DNA of 64,000 nucleotides, taken from positions 1 to 64,000 of the forward strand of contig WRHU01000005.1 of assembly GCA_009783085.1 (NCBI GenBank), given 5' to 3'. Shown piece after piece: positions 20,817-28,450 of this stretch. The position numbers and the translations under genes are program-made. Source of the stretch: Coriobacteriia bacterium. GTDB lineage: Bacteria > Actinomycetota > Coriobacteriia > Coriobacteriales > UBA8131. Numbering within the stretch: position 1 is the first letter of the stretch; each line of letters begins with the position of its first letter. The notes beneath the pieces were generated by a model. The model was given only the letters and a program-made list of their open reading frames with translations. It was not told where the DNA came from and did not search any database.

Positions 20817-20845
20817 ACTATAGGACAATTAGGATCTTTTGTAAA
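20817..20845 (-). promoter_or_regulatory. Sigma-70-type promoter for the LuxR-type gene
   Basis: On the minus strand TTTACA (20845-20840) and TATAGT (20822-20817) are separated by exactly 17 bases. The implied leader is about 205 nt and contains the inverted repeat at 20653-20671. Confidence 0.6.
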
Positions 20846-20967
20846 TAGACTCTGTGTGTAATCTGTATGCTGTTTGCCCGGATAAAGGGGGTTATTTTAT
20901 AGGTTTATTCTCTGAGTATTTTCTCCGAGCAAGGTGTTTTGGGCAAACTTCGACGCTTTGCAAGAAA

Positions 20968-21031
20968 ACTGGTTTCAGAGCTCTTTGCTTTCAGCGCTCT
21001 TTGGTTTCGGCACTCTTTGGTTTCAGAGCTC
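20968..21031. repeat. 16-bp tandem repeat, four copies, overlapping the 3' end of yggU
   Basis: Read on the minus strand the units are variants of GAGCTCTGAAACCAAA, in exact 16-bp register (21031-21016, 21015-21000, 20999-20984, 20983-20968). The first copy contains the yggU stop codon. Confidence 0.8.
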
Positions 21032-21304
21032 GCTGAGGCTCGCAATCCATGCTTCAAAAACCTCGGAGTCAGTGTCAAGGGCAACAAGTTTGTGGCGCGC
21101 GGTATCTCCGCGCACAAGAGTAATGGCTGTTTTGGGAATATTGAGCGTGCGGGCAAGAAGTTTTATTACTGCTGCGTTTGCTTTGCCGCCCTCGGCGGGG
21201 GCTGTTACTTTGAGTGCCAGTTCATCGTGCGCCTCGCCACACCACCCTACGATGGTGTTGCTTGAGGCGCGCGGCGTTACTTTAATGCGTAGCGTTTGAG
21301 ACAC
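21023..21304 (-). CDS. yggU: DUF167 / YggU-family small protein
   Basis: This 93-residue protein matches the DUF167 family in length and pattern: RIKVTPRAS near the N-terminus, then VTAPAEGGKAN and AITLVRGDTARHK. The family is widely conserved and its biochemical function is not established. It is the last gene of the division cluster, 21 bp after divIVA, and is probably co-transcribed. Its stop codon lies inside a 16-bp tandem repeat, so copy-number changes there could alter its end. Confidence 0.85.
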   Translation of the reverse strand: MSQTLRIKVTPRASSNTIVGWCGEAHDELALKVTAPAEGGKANAAVIKLLARTLNIPKTAITLVRGDTARHKLVALDTDSEVFEAWIASLSEL

Positions 21305-21325
21305 AAGAGCTCTCGCGTGGGTTTC

Positions 21326-22126
21326 CTAGTCGATTTCCTCGATGTCAAGATCATCATCAAGCTCATTGGCAGCCGGCGCTGGCTTGCTTGCAGGAGCAGG
21401 AGTGCTCGGGGCCGGCGCTGGCTTATCGGCAGGCTCAGTATCAAGCAGCGGCATTGCCACCGTAGCTTCCGCCGTAGTTGCGGGTGCAGCTTTTGCTGCA
21501 GGTGCAGAAGCTGCCTCGGCAGCAGGAGGAGCAGCAGGTTGAACCGTTGCGTCGTTTTGTGTTGCGAAATCTGGAGCGCCCGGAGCAGTTATGGGCAGGT
21601 CTGGTCGTATGTTAGAAATGTCTGGAGCATTCGCCTCAAGTACAGGAATTTTCTTTCTTGCATCAACGGAGAAATGCTCGAGCAGCGAGATATACTCAGC
21701 TCTAAACTTCTCACACGAGGAGCGCAGGTGCTCTATCTCATCAACAATGTGCTTTTTCTCAGCCATGGTGTCGCGCACCATATCGCGTGCGTGTTGCTCA
21801 GCCTCACGATACACCTTCTCGGCATCAACACGAGCTTCGTCTTTAATGGCCTCGGCACTGCGCTGGGCAGCAATAAAGGCACGTGATATTTGCTCCTCAG
21901 TTGCGGCAGCGGCAACTGCTGGTTGTGCAATGGCGGCATGTTGCTCGGCCGATAAGGCGCGCGCCTCAGCCTCTTCATAGCGAGTCTTTGCTTCAAGCAA
22001 AGCACGGTTGAAGTTCTCAACCTCGGTGGCAACCCTCTCGAGAAAAACATCTACCTCTTGCGGGTCATAACCATGACGCGCCGTTCCAAAACTTTGCTGT
22101 TGAACATCTAAAGCGGTCAAAGCCAT
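21326..22126 (-). CDS. divIVA: DivIVA-family coiled-coil protein
   Basis: The protein has 266 residues. It begins with the DivIVA membrane-binding motif region (LTALDVQQQSFG, GYDPQEVDVFLERV), followed by a long coiled coil (about 30-165) and a Pro/Ala-rich disordered tail ending in the acidic DDDLDIEEID. DivIVA proteins bind curved membrane at poles and septa and recruit cell-wall or division factors; in actinobacteria the homologue (Wag31) directs polar growth. AAAGGA lies about 8 bases before the ATG. The 133-bp gap to yggT may contain its own promoter (TAAAAT), but the -35 is poor. Confidence 0.9.
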   Translation of the reverse strand: MALTALDVQQQSFGTARHGYDPQEVDVFLERVATEVENFNRALLEAKTRYEEAEARALSAEQHAAIAQPAVAAAATEEQISRAFIAAQRSAEAIKDEARVDAEKVYREAEQHARDMVRDTMAEKKHIVDEIEHLRSSCEKFRAEYISLLEHFSVDARKKIPVLEANAPDISNIRPDLPITAPGAPDFATQNDATVQPAAPPAAEAASAPAAKAAPATTAEATVAMPLLDTEPADKPAPAPSTPAPASKPAPAANELDDDLDIEEID

Positions 22127-22259
22127 GATGTATCCTTTCCTTCGGTCTAAGCTATTTTACCACAACAAAAAGCTCATTCTAAAAAGCTACTAAGTTGTAA
22201 ACTTGCTCCCTTTGTACGTATCCTACCTGCTGTCCTACCTGCGCATCTCGCTCATTACT

Positions 22260-22544
22260 CTAGCCAAAGGTATTCGCGAGAAACTGCGTAACAACCTGCA
22301 CGATGATAATCGCAATAAAGGGGCTAAAGTCAAGGCCTCCTGCCGTGGGCAAAATACGACGAAACAGATTTACAAAGGGTCCAACAAACTTATCGAGCAC
22401 CCGATAAATGTCATTGAGAAAACCAGAGCTATGGTCAAACCACGAGAATATGGCGTAGGTAAAAATCATAAGGGTGTAAACCATACCCAAGGTGTTGATA
22501 ATTTGGGCTATACCCACAGGGGAACCAGAACCAAATACGTCCAT
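22260..22544 (-). CDS. yggT: YggT-family membrane protein
   Basis: It has 94 residues with two hydrophobic helices (about 10-32 and 74-92) and the family motif VGPFVNLFRRILPxxGGLDFSP between them. YggT/YlmG proteins are small integral membrane proteins encoded next to division genes; a role in envelope or division organisation is likely but not biochemically defined. Its ATG overlaps the proC stop codon (TAATG), implying translational coupling. Confidence 0.88.
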   Translation of the reverse strand: MDVFGSGSPVGIAQIINTLGMVYTLMIFTYAIFSWFDHSSGFLNDIYRVLDKFVGPFVNLFRRILPTAGGLDFSPFIAIIIVQVVTQFLANTFG

Positions 22545-23365
22545 TATGCCAGCTCCTCTGCTCGTTTTACCGCTGCTTGCACGGCCGAATTGACAACACC
22601 CTCAAGCCCAGAGGCATCAAAGGCTTCAAGTGCAGCTTGCGTAGTGCCACCCGGACTCGTTACCGCTGCGATAAGCTCCTCGGGTGTCATGTCGCCAAGC
22701 TCTAGTTGCCGAGCCGTGCCGCACATGGTTTGCTGGGCGAGCAAGAGGCTGCTTTTTGCGTCAAGCCCCATGCGCTCTCCAGCGTGAGCAAGCTCAAGTA
22801 CAAAGCGGGCAAAATACGCCGGGCCAGAACCGTTGATGGCGGTTGCTGCATTTATAAGACTCTCGTCAAGCATAACGGCATCGCCAATGAGCGAAAAGAG
22901 CTTGCACACCAGTTCGCCTTCGCTGGGTGGTGTGCCCTCTGCGACGGCTACGGCGCTCATACCAGCCCCCACCATAAGCGGCGTGTTGGGCATGACACGG
23001 ATAACAGCCGCATCAGAGAAATACTCCTGAATTGTTTTAGTGGTAACGCCTGCAGCGATAGAGATAATACGCTCTGGGTTAAAGTTTTCAGCTGCTGATA
23101 AGTGCGCAGCAACCTCTTTGAATATCTGTGGTTTGATGGCAAACAGGCAGGTTGTTGCCTGCTCGATAAGAGTGCCGTCCTCTACGCACACGATGCCGTA
23201 GGTTTCCTCAAGAAAAGTGCGTCGTTCCCCAGAGGTTTCTGCAACAATAAGGGTGGTTGGGTCAAAAAGCGCACCATTGACCAAGCCTGAGATGATTGCT
23301 TCGCCCATTTTTCCGCCACCAATAAAAGCTATTGTGCCTAATCGTGACGCTATGTCGTCGGTCAT
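22544..23365 (-). CDS. proC: Pyrroline-5-carboxylate reductase
   Basis: This 273-residue enzyme catalyses the last step of proline synthesis, NAD(P)H-dependent reduction of 1-pyrroline-5-carboxylate. It shows the Rossmann motif FIGGGKMGEAI, the VMPNTPLMVGAG segment, NGSGPAYF and the C-terminal signature TSPGGTTQAAL. The ATG at 23365 (MTDDIA) is chosen because AAGGA lies 6 bases upstream; the frame extends 27 codons further without a ribosome site. It sits between sepF and yggT, an arrangement also known from other ylm-type clusters, and is coupled to yggT. Confidence 0.93.
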   Translation of the reverse strand: MTDDIASRLGTIAFIGGGKMGEAIISGLVNGALFDPTTLIVAETSGERRTFLEETYGIVCVEDGTLIEQATTCLFAIKPQIFKEVAAHLSAAENFNPERIISIAAGVTTKTIQEYFSDAAVIRVMPNTPLMVGAGMSAVAVAEGTPPSEGELVCKLFSLIGDAVMLDESLINAATAINGSGPAYFARFVLELAHAGERMGLDAKSSLLLAQQTMCGTARQLELGDMTPEELIAAVTSPGGTTQAALEAFDASGLEGVVNSAVQAAVKRAEELA

Positions 23366-23473
23366 GTTTTTCCTTTTTCTCGTTTTGCCACACAAGCTTT
23401 TGCTCAGTGTTTTTGTTGCTGTGTTGCTTCGGTTACTTAGGTTCAAGATTGTTAGTAATTCTATCGCATGCCG

Positions 23474-24658
23474 CTATCGTATGCCGCGCGCCGATAAAAG
23501 TTCGCGCTCCTCTCGGGTCAGCTCATAACCTCGCGTAATGGCATACACACGGTTTGCCAGAGGGCTTACCTGAGCTTCCAGCACGGCAGCTGCACCAAAT
23601 GCAAAATCCAAAATGCGCTTGGCAAGCTCGGCACGCACCTGCGAAAGATCAACAACAACGGCAGAGCCTGCTCGCAAGGCATTTGAAACTTGCTCGGCAT
23701 CTGCGTAGCTTGCTGGACGCACCACTATCAGCTGACGGAAGTCCCCGCCGCTACCTTGCCCGATGCCTTGTCCACCTTGTCCACTTTGCCCTAGACGCTG
23801 CTGAACGGCACGTTTAGAAATAGCGCCTGAACGCGAGCTATATTGTGAGGAGCTGTTGCCTGCGTGGCTCTCTGTGCGCTGAGCCTGTTGATCAGCATAG
23901 TTGCGCGCTGCATGAAGCTCGGCAAGCGACTGTCCGCCGGGACGTCCAAGAATCTCAGCCGCACGCGAGGAGCTGTCGTCAACATAAGGAGAAGTGTAGT
24001 TGTTTTCGGTTTGACGCATATTGTAGTCGCCGCCCGCAGATGCGCGGCCGGTGGCGCTGCGAGTGTCGCGGGTGTCGCGCGAGTTTTCGCGGGTATCGTA
24101 CCCACCGTCACGCCCCACATCGCGTCCAGTATCCCAGCCGCCGTCGCGCCCACCGTCGCGCCCGCTACCACGCTCGGCACGAGGAGTTGGCTCTCCTCGT
24201 CGGGCAGCTGGACGAGGAATATCGCGAGAGCCCTCACGCATGCCATCACGCCCACCATCGCGCCCACCGTCACGCCCACCATCACGCCCACCATCGCGCC
24301 CACCGTCACGCCCACCATCGCGCGGAGTGTCAAATGAGGGCAGTTCCTGAGAGCGCACGTCGGTTCTTGAAATGAGCGGCGTGTGGTCGCTGTTATGGTA
24401 GTTGCGGGCATTGCCATAGCTACCATAGTCACCCGACGACCCGCTGTAACCAGAGTACTGCTCGTCTTCATCGTAGAAGTCGGGATCGTCATAGGTTTCA
24501 GGGTTGCTACGATTTTCGTACTCGTCGTACGCATCGTAGTTCTCGCCGTCATCGTAAGCGGCGTTCTCGTCAAGCTCTTCTTCATACTGCTGGTCGTTAT
24601 CATTGCCACCCAGCAGGCCACCTGGCAAACGATCTTTTATGGAATCAAGTATTCCCAT
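23474..24658 (-). CDS. sepF: SepF, FtsZ membrane anchor, with a long acidic then Arg/Asp/Gly-repeat linker
   Basis: SepF tethers FtsZ filaments to the membrane. The N-terminus (MGILDSIKDRLPGGLLGG) is a plausible amphipathic membrane-targeting helix. The conserved SepF domain is C-terminal, about residues 306-380 (LIVVRPASYADAEQV, VVVDLSQV, GAAAVLEA). At 394 residues it is much longer than usual (about 150-220), because of a ~230-residue low-complexity linker: acidic and Tyr-rich (21-80), seven consecutive RDG(G) units (113-139), further GRDGG/TRD repeats to about 200, and a Gly/Gln/Ser stretch before the domain. The start ATG has GGGAG upstream. It lies downstream of ftsZ and yggS in the same transcriptional direction. 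Confidence 0.93.
   Translation of the reverse strand: MGILDSIKDRLPGGLLGGNDNDQQYEEELDENAAYDDGENYDAYDEYENRSNPETYDDPDFYDEDEQYSGYSGSSGDYGSYGNARNYHNSDHTPLISRTDVRSQELPSFDTPRDGGRDGGRDGGRDGGRDGGRDGGRDGMREGSRDIPRPAARRGEPTPRAERGSGRDGGRDGGWDTGRDVGRDGGYDTRENSRDTRDTRSATGRASAGGDYNMRQTENNYTSPYVDDSSSRAAEILGRPGGQSLAELHAARNYADQQAQRTESHAGNSSSQYSSRSGAISKRAVQQRLGQSGQGGQGIGQGSGGDFRQLIVVRPASYADAEQVSNALRAGSAVVVDLSQVRAELAKRILDFAFGAAAVLEAQVSPLANRVYAITRGYELTREERELLSARGIR
24244..24331. repeat. 12-bp in-frame tandem repeat inside sepF
   Basis: About seven units close to CGCGCCCACCAT on the plus strand encode the RDGG series on the minus strand. Unit length is a multiple of three, so gain or loss of copies keeps the frame. 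Related degenerate copies continue near 24108-24170. Confidence 0.85.
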
Positions 24659-24755
24659 GTTTTCTCCCTAATCCTTGAGCTCACACTCAAAAACCTCTTT
24701 TGGTTGGTACTGCGCCGTTTGTTTGCAGCCGCGGCGCTCATTTTTCCCATATCGT

Positions 24756-25448
24756 TTATGCCCACAACGCTCGTCCTATTCGTATTATAGTAGCACCTTC
24801 CTCAACAGCAATCGCATAGTCGTCAGACATTCCCATGGACAGCTCCCGCAAGCGGACGTTTTTGCTGCCCGCAAAGCGCGGGGCAAGCGTATCGCGAAGC
24901 TCACGCAGAGCCCTAAACGTCGCCCTAATAGTTTCTGCGTCTGCTATGGGCGCCATGGTCATAAGACCCTCAACCGTACAATGCTCACACTGTGTTGCCG
25001 TAGTGAGAAGTGCCTCAAGCTCATCGGGAGAAACGCCGTCTTTGCTTTCCTCGCCCGAAACATTAACCTCAATAAGAACAGGCTGCGCCATCAAACGAGC
25101 ATCTATAGCTTTAAGCGCGCGCTCGGAAGCAACCGAATGTACCAGTGCAGCGCGTCCTGCAAAATCCTTAATCTTGTTTGTTTGAATTGTTCCAATAAAA
25201 TGCCAGTCTTGTTGGGGAAAGGCCGCAGCTCGCTCTTTGAACAAAGCCGTACGGTTCTCTCCAAAATTAACAATGCCCGCTGCGATAGCCTCTAAGATTT
25301 CTGGCTCTCCCACCGTCTTGCTCACCGCAACAATTTTGACCTCTTGCGCCTCGCGTCCAACCTTTTCGCAGGCGCTCGCAACCACGCGCCTCACAGCGTG
25401 ATAGTTACGTTCAATAGCAGATTCATTTTTGGTTTTTGGGGCAATCAT
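24756..25448 (-). CDS. yggS: YggS-family PLP-binding protein
   Basis: It has 230 residues, the usual family length, starting at MIAPKTKN (25448); an ATG nine codons upstream lacks a ribosome site. It is a single-domain alanine-racemase-like barrel that binds pyridoxal phosphate and maintains free PLP levels. Lys44 in AVSKT is the expected PLP lysine. FGENR, HFIGTIQTNK, LMTMAP and the C-terminal phosphate-binding IRIGRALW are present. It lies between ftsZ and sepF, as in many Gram-positives. Confidence 0.92.
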   Translation of the reverse strand: MIAPKTKNESAIERNYHAVRRVVASACEKVGREAQEVKIVAVSKTVGEPEILEAIAAGIVNFGENRTALFKERAAAFPQQDWHFIGTIQTNKIKDFAGRAALVHSVASERALKAIDARLMAQPVLIEVNVSGEESKDGVSPDELEALLTTATQCEHCTVEGLMTMAPIADAETIRATFRALRELRDTLAPRFAGSKNVRLRELSMGMSDDYAIAVEEGATIIRIGRALWA

Positions 25449-25590
25449 GACACTTCTCTCGAAAGTCCCGCGCATGGCTTGTTACATTTATACCACGAGT
25501 TGCCATGCGTCCCACAAAGCATTGCCTTACAAAATCACCAGCAAAACCTTCAATAAAGTCTTTGCTTGTGCCTTTGCTAATAAAACTCAG

Positions 25591-26724
25591 TTAAAATCCA
25601 CGCCGCAAGAAATCAGGGATATATTCCTCATCAAATCCGCTTGTACTGCTTTGCGGCTGCCGCAAGGGCAAGGGTTCATCAAAGGAGATAGAAGCAAGCA
25701 TGTCTTCTTCTGGTGCATATGTCTGTGCCGCTGGGTAGAGATTGTCAAACTCCATCACGGGCTGCATTTGCTTGCCACTAAAGCCAGTTGCAATAACGGT
25801 AACGCGTACTTGATCGTCGAGTGTGTCGTCAACAACTGAACCAAAAATGATGATGGCGTCTGGATCGGCAGCCTCGGTTACAGCATCGGCAGCCTCGGAA
25901 ACCTCGATAAGACCCATGTCTGAAGCACCGGCGACCGAAACAAGAATACGGCTCGCACCCGCAATAGAAACTTCAAGCAGCTTGCTCGTAATGGCTTGCG
26001 TTGCCGCCTCGAGCGCGCGGTTTTCTCCGGAAGCAAGACCAATGCCCATCATCGCCGTGCCGGCATCTTTCATAACAGTGCGCACATCGGCAAAGTCAAG
26101 ATTAATAAGGCCAGGTATGGTGATAAGGTCGGTGATACCTTGCGTGCCCTGACGCAAAATGTCGTCGGCAATGCGGAAGGCGTCAAGCATCGACGTTTTC
26201 TTTTCAACAATTTGTAAGAGGCGATCATTGGGAACAACAATAAGCGTGTCAACGTTTTGCTCGAGCAACATGATGCCGTCTTCGGCCTGCTGCCTACGCT
26301 TGCGACCCTCAAATCCAAAGGGCTTGGTAACTACGCCCACCGTTAACGCGCCAATCTCGTCGCGAGCAATTTCTGCAACAATAGGAGCAGCGCCAGTGCC
26401 CGTGCCGCCACCCTCGCCAGCTGTCACAAAAACCATGTCTGCTCCAGCGAGTGCGTCACGTATGGCCGTGCGACTTTCCTCGGCCGCCTGTGCCCCAATC
26501 TCAGGATTGGCGCCAGCACCGAGTCCGCGCGTTAGGTCTTCTCCGATATGGACGGTTAAATCAGCATCTGACATGAGCAACGCCTGACGATCGGTATTGA
26601 CCGCCACGAACTCAACGCCCCTGATGCCTGCTTCGACCATTCGGTTGACCGCATTTGTTCCACCCCCACCGACACCAACAACTTTGATGACGGCTAGGTG
26701 TTCTCTGCCAGCAAAATCTGACAT
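25591..26724 (-). CDS. ftsZ: Cell division protein FtsZ
   Basis: This is the tubulin-like GTPase that forms the division ring. Its 377 residues include the tubulin signature GGGTGTG (105-111), the N-terminal [14 protein letters not shown] loop, the T7-loop region ([11 protein letters not shown]) and the C-terminal peptide [12 protein letters not shown] that binds SepF and other anchors. The disordered linker before that peptide is short, about 45 residues. GGAGG precedes the ATG. It heads the yggS-sepF-proC-yggT-divIVA-yggU series. Upstream lies modC rather than ftsQ/A, so the classical dcw cluster is split here. Confidence 0.97.
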   Translation of the reverse strand: MSDFAGREHLAVIKVVGVGGGGTNAVNRMVEAGIRGVEFVAVNTDRQALLMSDADLTVHIGEDLTRGLGAGANPEIGAQAAEESRTAIRDALAGADMVFVTAGEGGGTGTGAAPIVAEIARDEIGALTVGVVTKPFGFEGRKRRQQAEDGIMLLEQNVDTLIVVPNDRLLQIVEKKTSMLDAFRIADDILRQGTQGITDLITIPGLINLDFADVRTVMKDAGTAMMGIGLASGENRALEAATQAITSKLLEVSIAGASRILVSVAGASDMGLIEVSEAADAVTEAADPDAIIIFGSVVDDTLDDQVRVTVIATGFSGKQMQPVMEFDNLYPAAQTYAPEEDMLASISFDEPLPLRQPQSSTSGFDEEYIPDFLRRGF

Positions 26725-27334
26725 AGGGTCCTCCAGACTACATTTGCCTCAATACGTTGGGCTGCTACGTTTTACAGAGGGCATACAAGCCGCTTACTAG
26801 CTCGAGCGACTCACTAACAAAACGGGCTTTCAGACCTGCCCAACACCCGCCCTCTGATGGCATACGAAAATATGCCCTAAAAACCTTGTTTTGTATGTTA
26901 CCAGACAACAAACGCCCGTCAATAGCAGGGACGATAATTTTGCGAGAAAATATGGCAAATAAGGCCACTGGCACGCCGTTTTTACTCGTTTTTTGCCGTT
27001 TTACTGGGAAAACAGGGGATTTTTGATTCAAAAAGCCGGGCGTATCTAACTTTTGGGCTTATCTTGCGCTGCTGTACAGGGGTTCATCTAAGGTGTAGCT
27101 AGGTTTTTTTCGTTTTTGCTCGCCTTTGTTGGCTTTGGTTGTTTTAGGAGTGCTTTTAGGCTGCATTTTAGAGAAATTGCTGGTCAGCGGGGTGTATCTT
27201 GTGTTAGTGCTGGCAGGAAATCGGGGTGTATCTCCCCTTGCGCAGGCAGATAGATGGAGTTCCCTTGTTTGCCAAGCTGCTCCCGGCAGGTGGAATGCCC
27301 CTTACTTCGCACAAGCTGAAAAACGGGGTGTATC
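26725..27334. other. 610-bp intergenic region between ftsZ and modC
   Basis: No credible gene; an 88-codon minus-strand frame (26765-27031) has no family resemblance. The part next to ftsZ has a possible promoter (26895-26922) and a small hairpin (GGCATA/TATGCC, 26859-26876). The part next to modC has the repeated motif CGGGGTGTATCT. Confidence 0.5.
26895..26922 (-). promoter_or_regulatory. Possible ftsZ promoter
   Basis: On the minus strand TTGACG (26922-26917) is followed after 16 bases by TAACAT (26900-26895). The implied leader to the ftsZ ATG is about 165 nt. The -10 is imperfect. Confidence 0.4.
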
Positions 27335-27335
27335 T
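27036..27335. repeat. Repeated CGGGGTGTATCT motif with ~34-bp spacing, reaching the modC stop
   Basis: Exact copies start at 27188, 27222 and 27324, separated by 34 and 102 (3 x 34) bp. The intervening 34-bp positions hold weaker versions. Two more variants lie at 27036 and 27078. The last exact copy overlaps the modC stop codon. Confidence 0.6.
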
Positions 27336-28450
27336 CATTTTGACACGAGGTAAATCTGGTCTTGGGGAACTTGAATAACAACAGACTCACCGCGAGCAGG
27401 AAGTTCATCTTTTGCAGTGTTGCGCTTGCCTACTCTCCAGTGCACGTACTCGCCAGTAGCTGGAGCTCGCAAGATAACACTACACTCAAAGCGCGACTCG
27501 CTTACCCGAGCTACTTCAAAATCAAACTTATTAACACCCTTCGCAGAGCCATTTGCAACGCCATGTGAAACACCCTTTGCGGACGAACCTCTTTTTGGGT
27601 TGTCCACACGCTTGATGGCAGACGCACCAAAACCAAGATGCGTTACTTCGCGCGGTACTTCTTGAGCCGTCTTAAGCGTGAGACCCCACGCGCTCGCCTC
27701 AACAGTATGCTTGTCTATGTAACGAGCGGCAGAGATATTTTTAACCCCAGAAACCTTGAGTGAAGCATAGGTGGTGGGTTTTGAAACAATAGCTTCTGCG
27801 GGGGCAATCTCAGCAAGTCTACCGTGGTCGATAACGGCAATGCGATCGCAAAATCTAAACGCTTCGTCGATGTCATGAGAAACGTACAAAATGGTTCCCT
27901 CAAAGCGGTCAAACAAATCCAGCAGTTCTTGCTCCAGTCCGCTTTTAAGATGTGCGTCAAGGGCAGAGAAGGGTTCGTCAAGCATCAAAATGCCGGGCTT
28001 GGCTGCCAGCATGCGTGCCAAAGCAACGCGCTGCTGTTGCCCGCCCGAAAGCCGAATGGGATAGCGCTTGCCAAATCCTTTGAGTCCAAAAAGCTCAAGT
28101 TGCTCCTCGACTATTTTTTTTGCTTCAAGTTTTGGAGTCTTTGGAGAGAGCCCCGCAGCAATGTTTTCTGCGACCGTCAAATTGGGGAACAACATATAGT
28201 TTTGAAAAAGCATCGCAGTTTTGCGCTCTTGCGGCGTAAGGTTAATTTTTGCCGCCGAGTCAAAAAAGGTTGTGCCGTTAACGATGATGCGTCCTTCGTC
28301 TGGCGTTTCCAAACCGGCGATGCAGCGCAAGGTGAGGCTTTTTCCGCAACCGGATGCTCCGAGAAAACCGAGCGTTTCTGATCCTGCATCAAAAGCAAGC
28401 TCAAGGCTAAAGGTTGGAAAGCTCTTTTGTATGTCGAGTGATAGGCTCAT
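27335..28450 (-). CDS. modC: Molybdate-type ABC transporter ATP-binding protein
   Basis: This 371-residue ATPase would power uptake of molybdate or a similar oxyanion. It has Walker A GASGCGKS (31-38), signature LSGGQQQR (134-141), Walker B ILMLDEP (154-160) and the switch His in YVSHDIDEA. The C-terminal ~120 residues fit the accessory domain of such ATPases but contain a low-complexity stretch (KGVSHGVANGSAKGVNK). Its ATG overlaps the modB stop (ATGA), so translation is coupled. Substrate assignment rests on the modA-modB-modC set; tungstate is an alternative. Confidence 0.88.
   Translation of the reverse strand: MSLSLDIQKSFPTFSLELAFDAGSETLGFLGASGCGKSLTLRCIAGLETPDEGRIIVNGTTFFDSAAKINLTPQERKTAMLFQNYMLFPNLTVAENIAAGLSPKTPKLEAKKIVEEQLELFGLKGFGKRYPIRLSGGQQQRVALARMLAAKPGILMLDEPFSALDAHLKSGLEQELLDLFDRFEGTILYVSHDIDEAFRFCDRIAVIDHGRLAEIAPAEAIVSKPTTYASLKVSGVKNISAARYIDKHTVEASAWGLTLKTAQEVPREVTHLGFGASAIKRVDNPKRGSSAKGVSHGVANGSAKGVNKFDFEVARVSESRFECSVILRAPATGEYVHWRVGKRNTAKDELPARGESVVIQVPQDQIYLVSK

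Larger units (their letters stand above)
20605..21022. other. Intergenic region holding the LuxR-gene promoter and 16-bp repeats
   Basis: No gene seen. It contains a good minus-strand promoter (20817-20845), an inverted repeat (20653-20671) in the long leader of the LuxR-type gene, and most of a 4 x 16-bp tandem repeat (20968-21031). Confidence 0.6.

Noticed and set aside
24244-24331. CRISPR-like regular repeats
   Set aside because: The 12-bp units are contiguous with no spacers and encode the in-frame RDGG series of SepF.
26765-27031. 88-codon minus-strand ORF between ftsZ and modC
   Set aside because: No ribosome site, no family pattern, and it overlaps the likely ftsZ promoter and leader.
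27188-27335. CRISPR array from the 34-bp register of CGGGGTGTATCT
   Set aside because: Only 12 bp is conserved, intervening copies decay, and there are no cas genes nearby.
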